NCBI GenBank assembly: GCA_046328715.1
Contig: JAXLWB010000062.1
Location: forward strand, 1-59,878
Direction of reading: 5' to 3'
DNA length: 59,878 nt
Source of the DNA: JAXLWB01 sp046328715
GTDB taxonomy: Bacteria; Chloroflexota; Anaerolineae; Caldilineales; Caldilineaceae
Positions 33,475-41,986 of the stretch are shown one piece after another. The first letter of the stretch is position 1; each line of letters begins with the position of its first letter. The notes beneath the pieces are model-generated. The model did no database searches, was not told the origin of the DNA, and saw nothing but the letters and a program-made list of their open reading frames with translations. The position numbers and the translations under genes are program-made.

Positions 33475-34561
33475 TTTCCTGCCAATACCTCTCCACTCCT
33501 ACCCAATCAAACTGCTCCGTTTCCAGCACCCGTTGGGCAAAGGTTAACAGTATGTGGCGCACGGTGGGCGTGAGATTGGGATACCACTGCGGGCTGGCCA
33601 GTACTAGTGCTCGCCAGGCAATCCACGGTTGAATTGCGTGGAAGAGTTCAGGATCTGTGTGTTCGCCTAGATAGCGCTGCCAAAAGGCCCGGTAGAGCGT
33701 GACGAAGGGTTCCTTGAATTCTTCAAAGGCTTGCAGCGAAAAAAAGAGATAGTTGATCGAGAGACAACTCACATCATCGGCAGGATCGCCCCATTCGCCG
33801 CGGCTGCGGTCAAGCAGATGGAGATCGGTTCTTCCTTCAAACAAAATGTTGAAAGGATGAAAGTCGCCATGCACCTGGGCCAGCCGATGACTGAGCGGTT
33901 TGAGCTTCCAGCGCCAGCGATTGGCCGCCTCTTCGATGTTGCGCAGATTATCGCCGCTGGCAAGCGCAAAGCCAACGGGATAACTGTCGGTCAGCCCCAT
34001 AATTCCCTCGCCATGACCGATCAGATCGCGCAGCCGTCGCCGCCAGAGCAGTGGATCGTCATAGCGCTTGGCGTGAATTTCGGCCAGATAGCTGGCCAGT
34101 GTCTCTGCCCGTTCGATGTCAAGCGGTGTACATGTTTGTTCATCTCGGATACGGATCAGGTCACTGGCATAGGGAGTGCCTGCGGCAAAGGTTGTTAACA
34201 GTAGAAAGTCGCTGATCTGGTTGCAGGAGACTAATTGCTCATCGTCCTTGAGCGCGATGATGTCAATCGCCGCCACATGTCTGGGTAATTTGTTAAAGGT
34301 CATATAGTTGAGCCAGACCTCTGCCATCCGGTCTGGATCTCGCTCGCGGCCAAAACCATTGCGATTGATCTGGCGAAGGACCACCTGTTCGCTTTGGCCT
34401 TCGACTTCCAACTCAATCAAGAGTGGTTTGCCATAGGTAAAGGCTTTGAGCGCACTTGAGCCAGACAAGGTGCCGCCCAAGTCGCGCATCTGTTTTACCT
34501 GAATCGGGGCATTCCAAAAGTGTGAAAGATAGCATTCGATCTGTTCCTGTTCCAGTTGCAT
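33470..34561 (-). CDS. aminoglycoside-phosphotransferase-like kinase
   Basis: APH/choline-kinase fold protein (363 aa). The catalytic loop QVHGDFHPFNILF and the metal-binding LLDRSRGEWGDPADD are intact. The N-terminal lobe includes VVLRQINRNGFGRE. Members phosphorylate small molecules or sugars; the substrate is unknown and drug resistance should not be assumed. First gene of the operon APH-APS kinase-CDF-ATPase; operator site C lies about 115 bases upstream with a TATAAA -10 between. Confidence 0.87.
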   Translation of the reverse strand: MQLEQEQIECYLSHFWNAPIQVKQMRDLGGTLSGSSALKAFTYGKPLLIELEVEGQSEQVVLRQINRNGFGRERDPDRMAEVWLNYMTFNKLPRHVAAIDIIALKDDEQLVSCNQISDFLLLTTFAAGTPYASDLIRIRDEQTCTPLDIERAETLASYLAEIHAKRYDDPLLWRRRLRDLIGHGEGIMGLTDSYPVGFALASGDNLRNIEEAANRWRWKLKPLSHRLAQVHGDFHPFNILFEGRTDLHLLDRSRGEWGDPADDVSCLSINYLFFSLQAFEEFKEPFVTLYRAFWQRYLGEHTDPELFHAIQPWIAWRALVLASPQWYPNLTPTVRHILLTFAQRVLETEQFDWVGVERYWQET

Positions 34562-34646
34562 CGACTGCTCCTTTGAACGCTGGCAAATGTAGGTCGCACA
34601 CTACTTTGTGTCCTGCATCTTGCAGCATAAGCGCCTAACCGTCTCT

Positions 34647-34652
34647 TTATAT
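34647..34652 (-). promoter_or_regulatory. putative -10 of the APH operon
   Basis: TATAAA on the minus strand, about 90 bases before the APH start and about 35 bases from the centre of operator site C. Confidence 0.4.
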
Positions 34653-34675
34653 CCGGTAAAGGCATAGTCCATTCC

Positions 34676-34691
34676 CCGACCAGGTGACTAG
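34676..34691 (+). promoter_or_regulatory. 7-2-7 operator site C (APH-CDF-ATPase operon)
   Basis: CCGACCA-GG-TGACTAG fits CYRNCCA-NN-TGACYRG completely. It lies in the divergent region between the APH operon and the CHAT gene, so it could affect either side; the -10 position favours the APH operon. Confidence 0.5.
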
Positions 34692-34828
34692 TAATTACGG
34701 AGGTACTGTGAAAGTAGGGCAGTAGATCTGTCACTGATCCACTGTCTCACTGAGCCACTGTCCCACTCCGCATCAGTGGTCTATCACAATGACTTGCTCG
34801 GAATCTTACGCCAGCGTAGAATATATTC

Positions 34829-36964
34829 ATGAACCTGCCTCCTGATTATGGGGATCTCGAAATCCGTATTCTTGAACGTCAAGAACAAGGCTACCCGGTT
34901 GAACTGACACTCAACAATGAGCGTGAGTTTCCGCGCGGCTTTCTCGATCCCAACTGGCAATCGGCACAAGCTACAACTGAACCGCACGTAGAGGGCGAAA
35001 ATCTGTTTGCCTGGCTTTTTCACGACCCTACCCTTCACGAAGCGTGGCGCACGGTGCGCATTCTCTATCCCTATCTGCGTATCCGTTTGCGCATTGATGC
35101 CAGTGCGCCCGAAATCCACGCCCTGCCCTGGGAAGCCTTGCGTGACCATTCCGAAGGGCACGCCACAGTGGACCTGGCCGCTGCTACCTCTACTCCATTC
35201 TCGCGCTATCTGGCTGGAAGTTGGCAACCTGGCTCACCGATCCTCAAACGTCCAGTCAAAATGCTGGTAGCAATTGCGACGCCTTCCAATCTGGCGGCAC
35301 AAGGCCTTGGCGAATTTGATGCCGACCAGGAATTCGCCATCATTCAACAGGCAGTGGCTGGGTTGGATGTAGAATTGACTCGCTACCCGCCAGCACGCAG
35401 CGGATCATCGGTACAGTTGCGCACGCGTGAGGGCGAAATCGTCACAGTTGGATCCGCTTCAACTCCGGCCTGCACCTTGGTCGGATTGGCGGCTGAATTG
35501 AGCAAGGGCTATCACATCCTGCATGTCGTTGCCCATGGCGTCTACGATGAACGCAGCAGAACGGCTGCGTTGGTCCTAGCCAACAGCAATAATCAGGCTG
35601 AACTGATCAGTGATGATGCCTTTGTTGAAATGTTGGTGCGCCAGATGAGTTTTGCCACACAACCCAGCGCCGAACCATTGCGCCTCGTCTATCTGGATGC
35701 CTGCGAAAGTGCCACCCGGGCCACCGATGACGCCTGGCGCGGACTAGCACCCAAGCTGGTGGCAGCAGGCGTGCCAGCCGTGGTTGCCATGCAAAGTCTG
35801 ATCGAAGTCGTCACCAGCCAGAACTTCAGCCAGAACTTTTACTCCAACCTGCTGCAACATGGACTGGTCGATTTGGCCTGCAATCAGGCGCGGGCGATGG
35901 TGATGACTGCCAACCTCAACGGTGCAGCCATTCCTGCACTCTATATGCGGCTGCGCAATGGTCGGCTGTTGGGGCAACGTGGGGTTGTGTTGGGCGAACA
36001 AGCTGATAGTTTTTGGAGCACCTTACTCGACAACATTGCCAGCGGTGAGTGCACGCCCTTTCTTGGACCACATCTCAATGGTAACCTCTTGCCCAGCCCC
36101 GGTGAACTTGCCCAAGTCCTGGCCGTGGAGAACAACTATCCCTTTGATGATGCCACTTCGTTGCCGCGTGTCGCCCAATTTCTGGGTGCCATCGACAACC
36201 GCCGTTTGCGCCGCGAATGGTTGCGCCATTGCAGCGAAGGGTTTGTACGTCGCCTTGGGCTATCGACCGAGCTAATCAAAGGTAAACGTACACTGGCTGA
36301 CTTGATTGTTGCCTCGGATTGGTTGAGCCGCAGCCGTGAACTGTTTGAGCAGGAGTTACATCAGCAGTTGGCCGATCTCAACCTGCCTCTCTATTTAACC
36401 ACCAACTTCGATACATTGATGGAGCAGGCATTGGGAGCCAAACTTGAACAGACGGTGCGCAGCGAACGGGTCGATTGGCGGGCCCCGCTGCGTATGGATG
36501 CCGCTCGCCCTCACTTTGACCTTGAGCAGCCTGCCACGCCAACAGCACCGGTGGTCTATCACCTCTTTGGCCGTGAAGATGATCCGCTGTCGATGGTTCT
36601 CACCGAGGATGATTATCTCGACTATCTGGCGCGCATTGCGCGTGACTATGAATACTTGTTGCCCACCAGCATCCAGCAGGCGCTGGCCTCAACGACCTTG
36701 CTCTTTCTTGGCTATCGGATGGAGGATCTCGAATTGCGGGTGCTGCTGCGCGGTCTGCTCACCAAACTGGATCTGGAACGGTGGAGCATGTTGCATGTCG
36801 CCGTCCAACTTGAAATGCCCTCACCCGATCCCAAAAAGCAGAAGGAGGCAGAACAGTTCTTACAGCGCTACTTCTCGCGTGCCAAAATCGATGTCTATTG
36901 GGGAAGCACGCAGCAATTTGTAGCTGAATTGCATGAGCGCTGGCAGGAGTGGCAACATGGCTGA
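34829..36964 (+). CDS. CHAT protease - SIR2-like fusion protein
   Basis: Two effector-type domains in one 711-aa chain. The N-terminal half is a CHAT (caspase-like) peptidase: the catalytic His236 is in HVVAHGVYDE and Cys292 in VYLDACESA. The C-terminal half (about 395-700) is a SIR2-like domain: FLGPHLNGNLLPSPGEL at the usual GAG-S position, the LTTNFDTLME motif (524-528) and His578 before a VLTEDDYLDYL segment. Proteins with this SIR2 type often degrade NAD+ in phage defence; CHAT peptidases cleave partner proteins. The canonical GAG-S glycines are altered, so NADase activity is a prediction. Its stop overlaps the start of the STAND gene by 8 bases, so the two proteins are coupled. Confidence 0.9.
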   Translation: MNLPPDYGDLEIRILERQEQGYPVELTLNNEREFPRGFLDPNWQSAQATTEPHVEGENLFAWLFHDPTLHEAWRTVRILYPYLRIRLRIDASAPEIHALPWEALRDHSEGHATVDLAAATSTPFSRYLAGSWQPGSPILKRPVKMLVAIATPSNLAAQGLGEFDADQEFAIIQQAVAGLDVELTRYPPARSGSSVQLRTREGEIVTVGSASTPACTLVGLAAELSKGYHILHVVAHGVYDERSRTAALVLANSNNQAELISDDAFVEMLVRQMSFATQPSAEPLRLVYLDACESATRATDDAWRGLAPKLVAAGVPAVVAMQSLIEVVTSQNFSQNFYSNLLQHGLVDLACNQARAMVMTANLNGAAIPALYMRLRNGRLLGQRGVVLGEQADSFWSTLLDNIASGECTPFLGPHLNGNLLPSPGELAQVLAVENNYPFDDATSLPRVAQFLGAIDNRRLRREWLRHCSEGFVRRLGLSTELIKGKRTLADLIVASDWLSRSRELFEQELHQQLADLNLPLYLTTNFDTLMEQALGAKLEQTVRSERVDWRAPLRMDAARPHFDLEQPATPTAPVVYHLFGREDDPLSMVLTEDDYLDYLARIARDYEYLLPTSIQQALASTTLLFLGYRMEDLELRVLLRGLLTKLDLERWSMLHVAVQLEMPSPDPKKQKEAEQFLQRYFSRAKIDVYWGSTQQFVAELHERWQEWQHG

Positions 36965-39900
36965 GAACTCGACTCCAACTGCCGCAGTTGCTCCGCAAAG
37001 TGCTCTACCGGAAAATCCCTATGTTGGCCCTCGTCCCTTTGAAGAGAGCCAGCGCAGTAACTTCTTTGGCCGCAACGAAGAGATTCGCCAACTCAGCGCC
37101 CTGGTGATTGCCCACCGTGTGGTCTTGCTCCATGCTATTTCAGGCGCAGGGAAGACTTCGCTGCTTCAAGCTGGGTTGATTCCCCAGCTCAAAGAGCGGA
37201 AGCGGGTTGCGACCTTGCCGATTGCGCGTGTCAGCGGCGAATTGCGCAGCACTGACAACGAACCTGCCCAGAACATCTACAGCTACAACCTGCTCGTCAA
37301 ACTCTGGCTGGATCGCCCGGATCGCCCGAATTTGAGCAACCTCTCACTCATGCAAGGCTTAGAGCCTCTGATCAGCAGCGGTGCAGATGAACGGCAGCCG
37401 CGTGCTTGGCTCTTGATCATCGACCAGTTTGAAGAATTGTTCACTACCAATCTGGAGCGTTATACCGAACGGGAGGAATTCTTCCGCCAATTGCAGGAGT
37501 TGCTCGCCACCTTTCCGCAACTGAGCCTCCTGCTCTCGATGCGCGAAGATTACATCGCCCAGCTCGATAACTATGCAGGGCAGTTGCCCGACCGCATCCG
37601 CACCCGCTTTCGTTTAGAGCGTCTGACCAGCGCTGCCGCCTTGTCTGCCATCCAACAGCCAGCCCAACAGGCCAAACGTCCCTTTGCTACCGGTGTGGCC
37701 GAGTCGCTGGTCGATAACTTGCGCCGCTCTCAAAATGTTCAGATGACATTGGCAGGTTCCTCCACCTTGCGACGGAGTGAATTTGTCGAACCGGTACATT
37801 TACAGATTGTCTGTCGCCAACTGTGGGAGCGTTTGCCTGCTGACCGCACTGAGATTCTAGCCGAGGATGTCCAACAATTTGGCGATGTCGATCAGGCGCT
37901 GCGCGATTTCTACGAAGACGCCCTCAGCGCTGCCAGCGAGCAGACCGCCGTATCGACCCGCCAACTGCGCCAATGGATCGACGAACATCTGATTACCCCA
38001 GCGCGCACGCGTGGTCTGGTCTACTATGATGAACAGAGCGGTACTACTGAAGGCTTGCCCAACGCCGTGATCGACCTGCTCAACAGCCGCTATGTGGTGC
38101 GGGCCGAAATCCGTGGCGGCGAAGCCTGGTATGAACTGGCGCATGACCGCCTACTTGAACCAATCATCAACGCCAATGCCGCCTGGTTTGCACAGAACCA
38201 ACACCCGCTCAACCAGGCGGCGGCGGCTTGGAACACGGCAGGCCGTCCACCGAACTTACTCCTGAGTGGTGGCCTGCTAACCGAAGCCCGCCGTCAACTG
38301 GAAGCGGAACCGGATGCCTTCGACGAGGTTACACATGAGTTTGTTGTCGCCAGCAAAGCGCTCTCCGATCAGCGGGAGGCACGACGGCGGCGTCTCTTGA
38401 TTGGTGTGATCAGTGGCGTCTGTTTGGTCCTGTTGGTCGTAACGGGGTGGGCACTGCGTAATGAAACACGGGCGCGTCAAGCGCAAGCCACCGCTGAGGC
38501 TGCGGCTAGCGAGGCCCACACTGCACAGTCGCATGCCGAAAGTGCAGCAACTGATGTGGTAAAGGCGCAGATGATCACCATTGTTGAGCGCGATGAGAAG
38601 GCACGTCAGAGTCAAATTGCTGGATTACAGCGGCTGGCTGCCCAGAGTCTACTCGATGTCTCGATCAACCCCCAACTCAACAACCTACTGATTGCCGAAA
38701 CAATCCAAAGCGGCCAACAGTTGAATGCACTTAGCCAAACTGTAGGCTTGCAACAATATTATAATGGCCTGTCTTTGCTCGGTGGGATACCACTCTATAC
38801 TCACTATGGGCAAGTGCAGGATGTTCAATTTAGCCCCAATGGCCAATGGTTGGCGACTGGAGATGATGGCGGAGCCTCGCTCTGGAATGTGCAGCATCCG
38901 CTAACCCCGCCTGTGCAGTTGGCTGGAGTTTCAACCCAAGTAACCCAGCTCGCCTTCAGTCCCGATGGAACGTGGTTGGCAGGTGGCGGTGCAGACGCCA
39001 AAGTGTATCTTTGGCAGTTGACACCCCAACCCCGGCTCATTCAAACGCTTGCCTACGAAGGCACCTTGTACGAACTTGTCTTCAGCCCGCAAGGGCATTG
39101 GCTGGCGGCGGCAACTGGTCTTGCCTATGCTCAACTTTGGGCGATGCAGTCGATCACACAAACGACTACACCTCAAAACTTGCCTCATCAATACCCGGAT
39201 GTCAGGCGTGTCATATTTAGCGCTGACGAGCAGAAGATTGTGACAGTTTCCGGTAGTGATATTTTGCTATGGCAGGCTTCCGATCACTTTGCAATGCCAA
39301 CTACGCTTGTCAGTGGCCCTTGGAATGTCGATTTTAGTGCGAATGGTCGCTGGCTGGTGTTTTCGACGGAGGCGTCAATGGAAGTATATAATCTCGATGC
39401 AGCAGAAGAAAAACGTGCTGGGCACCTTCCAGCCAATAACTATGCTTATGCATTTATGCAGTTCAGCCCGGACAGCAGAATGATCTCGAATGGTAATCAA
39501 CTCTGGCAACTTAATCAATCAGGAGCGTGGAGCGATCCGATTACGCTCACCAATCGTCCGCCTGATGGTACTGGTTCCCCACTTTTTAGCCATGACAGCC
39601 GTTGGCTTGTGACGCGTGGCAGCGATTATGCACTCTATCGTTGGGATACCCAAGATATAAGCAAAGCGCCCTATGTCTATCGTGGTCACGAAGGTGAAAT
39701 CCGTGCTGTCGATTTTAGTCCTGATGATCGAATGATCGCAAGCGTCAGCGCCGATGGCTCTATCCGTCTTTGGCAGATTTCCTCACCGATGGTGATGCCG
39801 ATCATCCTGCACAACGATGATTCGGTCAATAACGTGCAATTGTGGGACAACCGCACCGCCGATCCATCTCAAACTCGGCGCTCACTGGCCGCGATCCCGG

Positions 39901-41687
39901 CGGCTCTGCCACTGCTGGCAATGACACCCAATGGTAAATATATTGCGTTTACCGATGAGGCCAATAGCAACACAATTACGCTCTTGCAACCTGCCGATCC
40001 ACTGGCAAAGCCGATTCAACTGGCCGCCAATGGCAGCATTCAGGCAATGGCACTCAGCCCAGATGGACACTGGTTGGCCGCTGGCACGTGGTCTGGTCTT
40101 GCGCTGGTGTGGGATCTGACGGCCCCATCGTTTGCCGATAGTACCCCACTTGAACTCCAATACGATAGCGCCGTGCGTACCCTGGCCTTTAGTGGCGATG
40201 GTTCCTTATTAGTCACTGGCACTGGGGATACAGGCGGACAAGAGCTAAGTGTACGAGTCTGGAAGTTGAGTGCTACGGAGCGGCCGCAGCTACTCCATCA
40301 ACTGAACGGACATAGCAACATTGTGCGTTCGGTCGCTGTGAGCCGGAGTGGACGTTGGGTACTGAGTGGTTCTTGGGACTACACCGCTCGTCTATGGGAT
40401 TTACAGCAAACAGTTCCCGCCTCCACAGTACGCAGTTGGCGTTTTGGTGCCCGTCTCTTTGCCACTGGCTTTAGCCCAGATGAAAAGTGGGCTGCGGCTG
40501 GCAGTTGGGACAGTACAGTCAAGTTGATTAATCTGCAACATCCGGACGATGAACCGCTCAATCTGGCACAACATCGTGGTCGCATCCTCGACCTCGCTTT
40601 TAGTCCCGATAACCATTGGCTGGCAACTGCGGGTGAGGATCAGCGGGTGGTCCTGTGGGATCTGACTGCCGTCAATCCGGCCACGGCCTTTGTTGTGATC
40701 CGTTCGCCGAAGGGCAGTGGCAGCGGTGTCAAGGTTAACTTTAGCCCGGATAGCCGCTGGTTGGCAGCCTATGGTGCCTCGGCTTTCAGCGCCGATGGTG
40801 CCTGGCTGGTCACGGCCAGCAATGACGTACAACTGTGGAATTTGCGACTCGATGAACTGGCCGACGCCACCTGCCTGGCCGCTGGGCGCAATCTGACCGA
40901 TGACGAATGGCAACGTTACTTTCCCAGCGAAGCCTATCGAGCTATCTGCCCAGCGCAGACCGAGAACCCACTGGCTCGACGTTTGCAGGCGCAGGAGTTG
41001 TTATTGGATGGCGATCGCCTGGCAGCCACTGGAGAGATTACCCCGGCCCTTGCCCTTTACCAACAAGCCAACTCACTTGATCCGCTCCTGGCTATCAGCA
41101 CGACCGAGCTGGCAAATCAACGGGCGATAATCTCACTCTTGCAACATGGCAAAGCGTTAGCCCAAAGCGGTGCAATCACTAGCGCCATACCACTTTGGGC
41201 AGTTGCTCGCCAAGTCGATCCATCGGTGAGCGATAATGTCCGCACATTTACCGCGACATTGCGTGTGGATGAACTGCTGGAGGAGGCCGCTCAACTCAAA
41301 GCCAGCGCCGATTATACCCAAACTGCTGTGCGTTACCTGGAGGCAATTTCGCTCACCTCCGAATCGCCTGTCAGCGCAAAAGATCTAAATGATCTCTGTT
41401 GGCAAGGTGCCCTTCATCATGCTGCCGCTGCTGTGCTGGCCGTCTGTGACAAAGCAGTCGTCCTAGCACCGGAGGATGGCGGCATTCGCGATAGCCGCGG
41501 TGTTGCCCGTGCCCAAACTGGCGACCTCGCAGGCGCTCAGGCGGATTTTGAGTTTTTCGTCGAATGGTCTGAGCAGACAGGCGCGTTTGCCGCTGAGGCG
41601 GACGTGCGCCGAAACTGGATCGAAGCGCTGCAGGCTGGCAAGAATCCTATTGACGAAGCTACTCTGGAAACCTTACGTGGCGAGTAG
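36957..41687 (+). CDS. nSTAND ATPase with transmembrane helix, WD40 and TPR repeats
   Basis: Signal-transduction ATPase of 1576 aa. The start (ENPYVGPRPFEESQRSNFFG) is typical of nSTAND1. Walker A is SGAGKTS (Lys66), Walker B LLIIDQFEELF (Asp156), followed by a winged-helix-like part to about 430. One membrane helix lies at about 478-500 (LIGVISGVCLVLLVVTGWAL), then an Ala/Glu/Arg-rich coiled coil. About fifteen WD40 blades (about 600-1300; FSPDGxWLA...LW) make two propellers, and a TPR-like helical tail follows (from about 1330). STAND proteins are oligomerising sensors; here the WD40/TPR part would sense and the CHAT-SIR2 partner would execute. The helix suggests membrane anchoring. I chose the ATG at 36957 (GGAG upstream) inside the end of the partner gene. 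Confidence 0.9.
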   Translation: MAENSTPTAAVAPQSALPENPYVGPRPFEESQRSNFFGRNEEIRQLSALVIAHRVVLLHAISGAGKTSLLQAGLIPQLKERKRVATLPIARVSGELRSTDNEPAQNIYSYNLLVKLWLDRPDRPNLSNLSLMQGLEPLISSGADERQPRAWLLIIDQFEELFTTNLERYTEREEFFRQLQELLATFPQLSLLLSMREDYIAQLDNYAGQLPDRIRTRFRLERLTSAAALSAIQQPAQQAKRPFATGVAESLVDNLRRSQNVQMTLAGSSTLRRSEFVEPVHLQIVCRQLWERLPADRTEILAEDVQQFGDVDQALRDFYEDALSAASEQTAVSTRQLRQWIDEHLITPARTRGLVYYDEQSGTTEGLPNAVIDLLNSRYVVRAEIRGGEAWYELAHDRLLEPIINANAAWFAQNQHPLNQAAAAWNTAGRPPNLLLSGGLLTEARRQLEAEPDAFDEVTHEFVVASKALSDQREARRRRLLIGVISGVCLVLLVVTGWALRNETRARQAQATAEAAASEAHTAQSHAESAATDVVKAQMITIVERDEKARQSQIAGLQRLAAQSLLDVSINPQLNNLLIAETIQSGQQLNALSQTVGLQQYYNGLSLLGGIPLYTHYGQVQDVQFSPNGQWLATGDDGGASLWNVQHPLTPPVQLAGVSTQVTQLAFSPDGTWLAGGGADAKVYLWQLTPQPRLIQTLAYEGTLYELVFSPQGHWLAAATGLAYAQLWAMQSITQTTTPQNLPHQYPDVRRVIFSADEQKIVTVSGSDILLWQASDHFAMPTTLVSGPWNVDFSANGRWLVFSTEASMEVYNLDAAEEKRAGHLPANNYAYAFMQFSPDSRMISNGNQLWQLNQSGAWSDPITLTNRPPDGTGSPLFSHDSRWLVTRGSDYALYRWDTQDISKAPYVYRGHEGEIRAVDFSPDDRMIASVSADGSIRLWQISSPMVMPIILHNDDSVNNVQLWDNRTADPSQTRRSLAAIPAALPLLAMTPNGKYIAFTDEANSNTITLLQPADPLAKPIQLAANGSIQAMALSPDGHWLAAGTWSGLALVWDLTAPSFADSTPLELQYDSAVRTLAFSGDGSLLVTGTGDTGGQELSVRVWKLSATERPQLLHQLNGHSNIVRSVAVSRSGRWVLSGSWDYTARLWDLQQTVPASTVRSWRFGARLFATGFSPDEKWAAAGSWDSTVKLINLQHPDDEPLNLAQHRGRILDLAFSPDNHWLATAGEDQRVVLWDLTAVNPATAFVVIRSPKGSGSGVKVNFSPDSRWLAAYGASAFSADGAWLVTASNDVQLWNLRLDELADATCLAAGRNLTDDEWQRYFPSEAYRAICPAQTENPLARRLQAQELLLDGDRLAATGEITPALALYQQANSLDPLLAISTTELANQRAIISLLQHGKALAQSGAITSAIPLWAVARQVDPSVSDNVRTFTATLRVDELLEEAAQLKASADYTQTAVRYLEAISLTSESPVSAKDLNDLCWQGALHHAAAAVLAVCDKAVVLAPEDGGIRDSRGVARAQTGDLAGAQADFEFFVEWSEQTGAFAAEADVRRNWIEALQAGKNPIDEATLETLRGE

Positions 41688-41767
41688 AAATGATGTAAGT
41701 TTTGACCATGCTTAACTGCTGATCCACCTCACATCTTTCGGATTGTAGCCGCAGCATACCTTGTGAT

Positions 41768-41783
41768 CTAGCCACCTGACCGG
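41768..41783 (+). promoter_or_regulatory. 7-2-7 operator site D (Usp gene)
   Basis: CTAGCCA-CC-TGACCGG fits CYRNCCA-NN-TGACYRG completely. Together with site D2 in opposite orientation it creates the larger inverted repeat 41770-41811. Confidence 0.5.
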
Positions 41784-41797
41784 GTACACCCTGCCTG

Positions 41798-41813
41798 CTA
41801 GACAGGTGGCTTG
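41798..41813 (-). promoter_or_regulatory. 7-2-7 operator site D2 (Usp gene)
   Basis: Minus strand CAAGCCA-CC-TGTCTAG, two mismatches from consensus, 30 bases from site D. Its centre is about 62 bases upstream of TATAAT, the same distance as site A at nifJ. Confidence 0.4.
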
Positions 41814-41864
41814 CTCTGCGAGAGACGGGTTTTCTATCTTCTGAGGGGCGCGATACTGACACAG

Positions 41865-41870
41865 TATAAT
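41865..41870 (+). promoter_or_regulatory. -10 box TATAAT of Usp gene
   Basis: Perfect TATAAT with no consensus -35 at the right distance, consistent with an activator-dependent promoter. The transcript would have a leader of about 110 bases. Confidence 0.5.
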
Positions 41871-41986
41871 CTAGGACTTATCATAAAAGCCCTACATCGT
41901 ACGTTGTGCGTGTTGCGTGACCGGAACCTCTAGCCTAAGCTCCATTCCCTTCGTAATACGCTACCAACCGAAAAGGAGATAACCTC

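Larger units (their letters stand above)
41688..41986. other. promoter region of the second tandem Usp gene
   Basis: 299 bases without a gene; they contain operator sites D and D2, a perfect TATAAT and the binding site AAAAGGAG before 41987. No separate terminator for the STAND gene was recognised. Confidence 0.6.

Noticed and set aside
33470..34561. Aminoglycoside resistance gene
   Set aside because: Only the kinase fold is supported; operon context with metal transporters does not suggest drug modification.
34829..41687. Prophage or integrative element around the CHAT/STAND genes
   Set aside because: No integrase, transposase, tRNA target or direct repeats were found at the edges.
41770..41811. 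Terminator after the STAND gene
   Set aside because: The inverted repeat has a 24-base loop and no T-run; it is better explained by two operator sites in opposite orientation.
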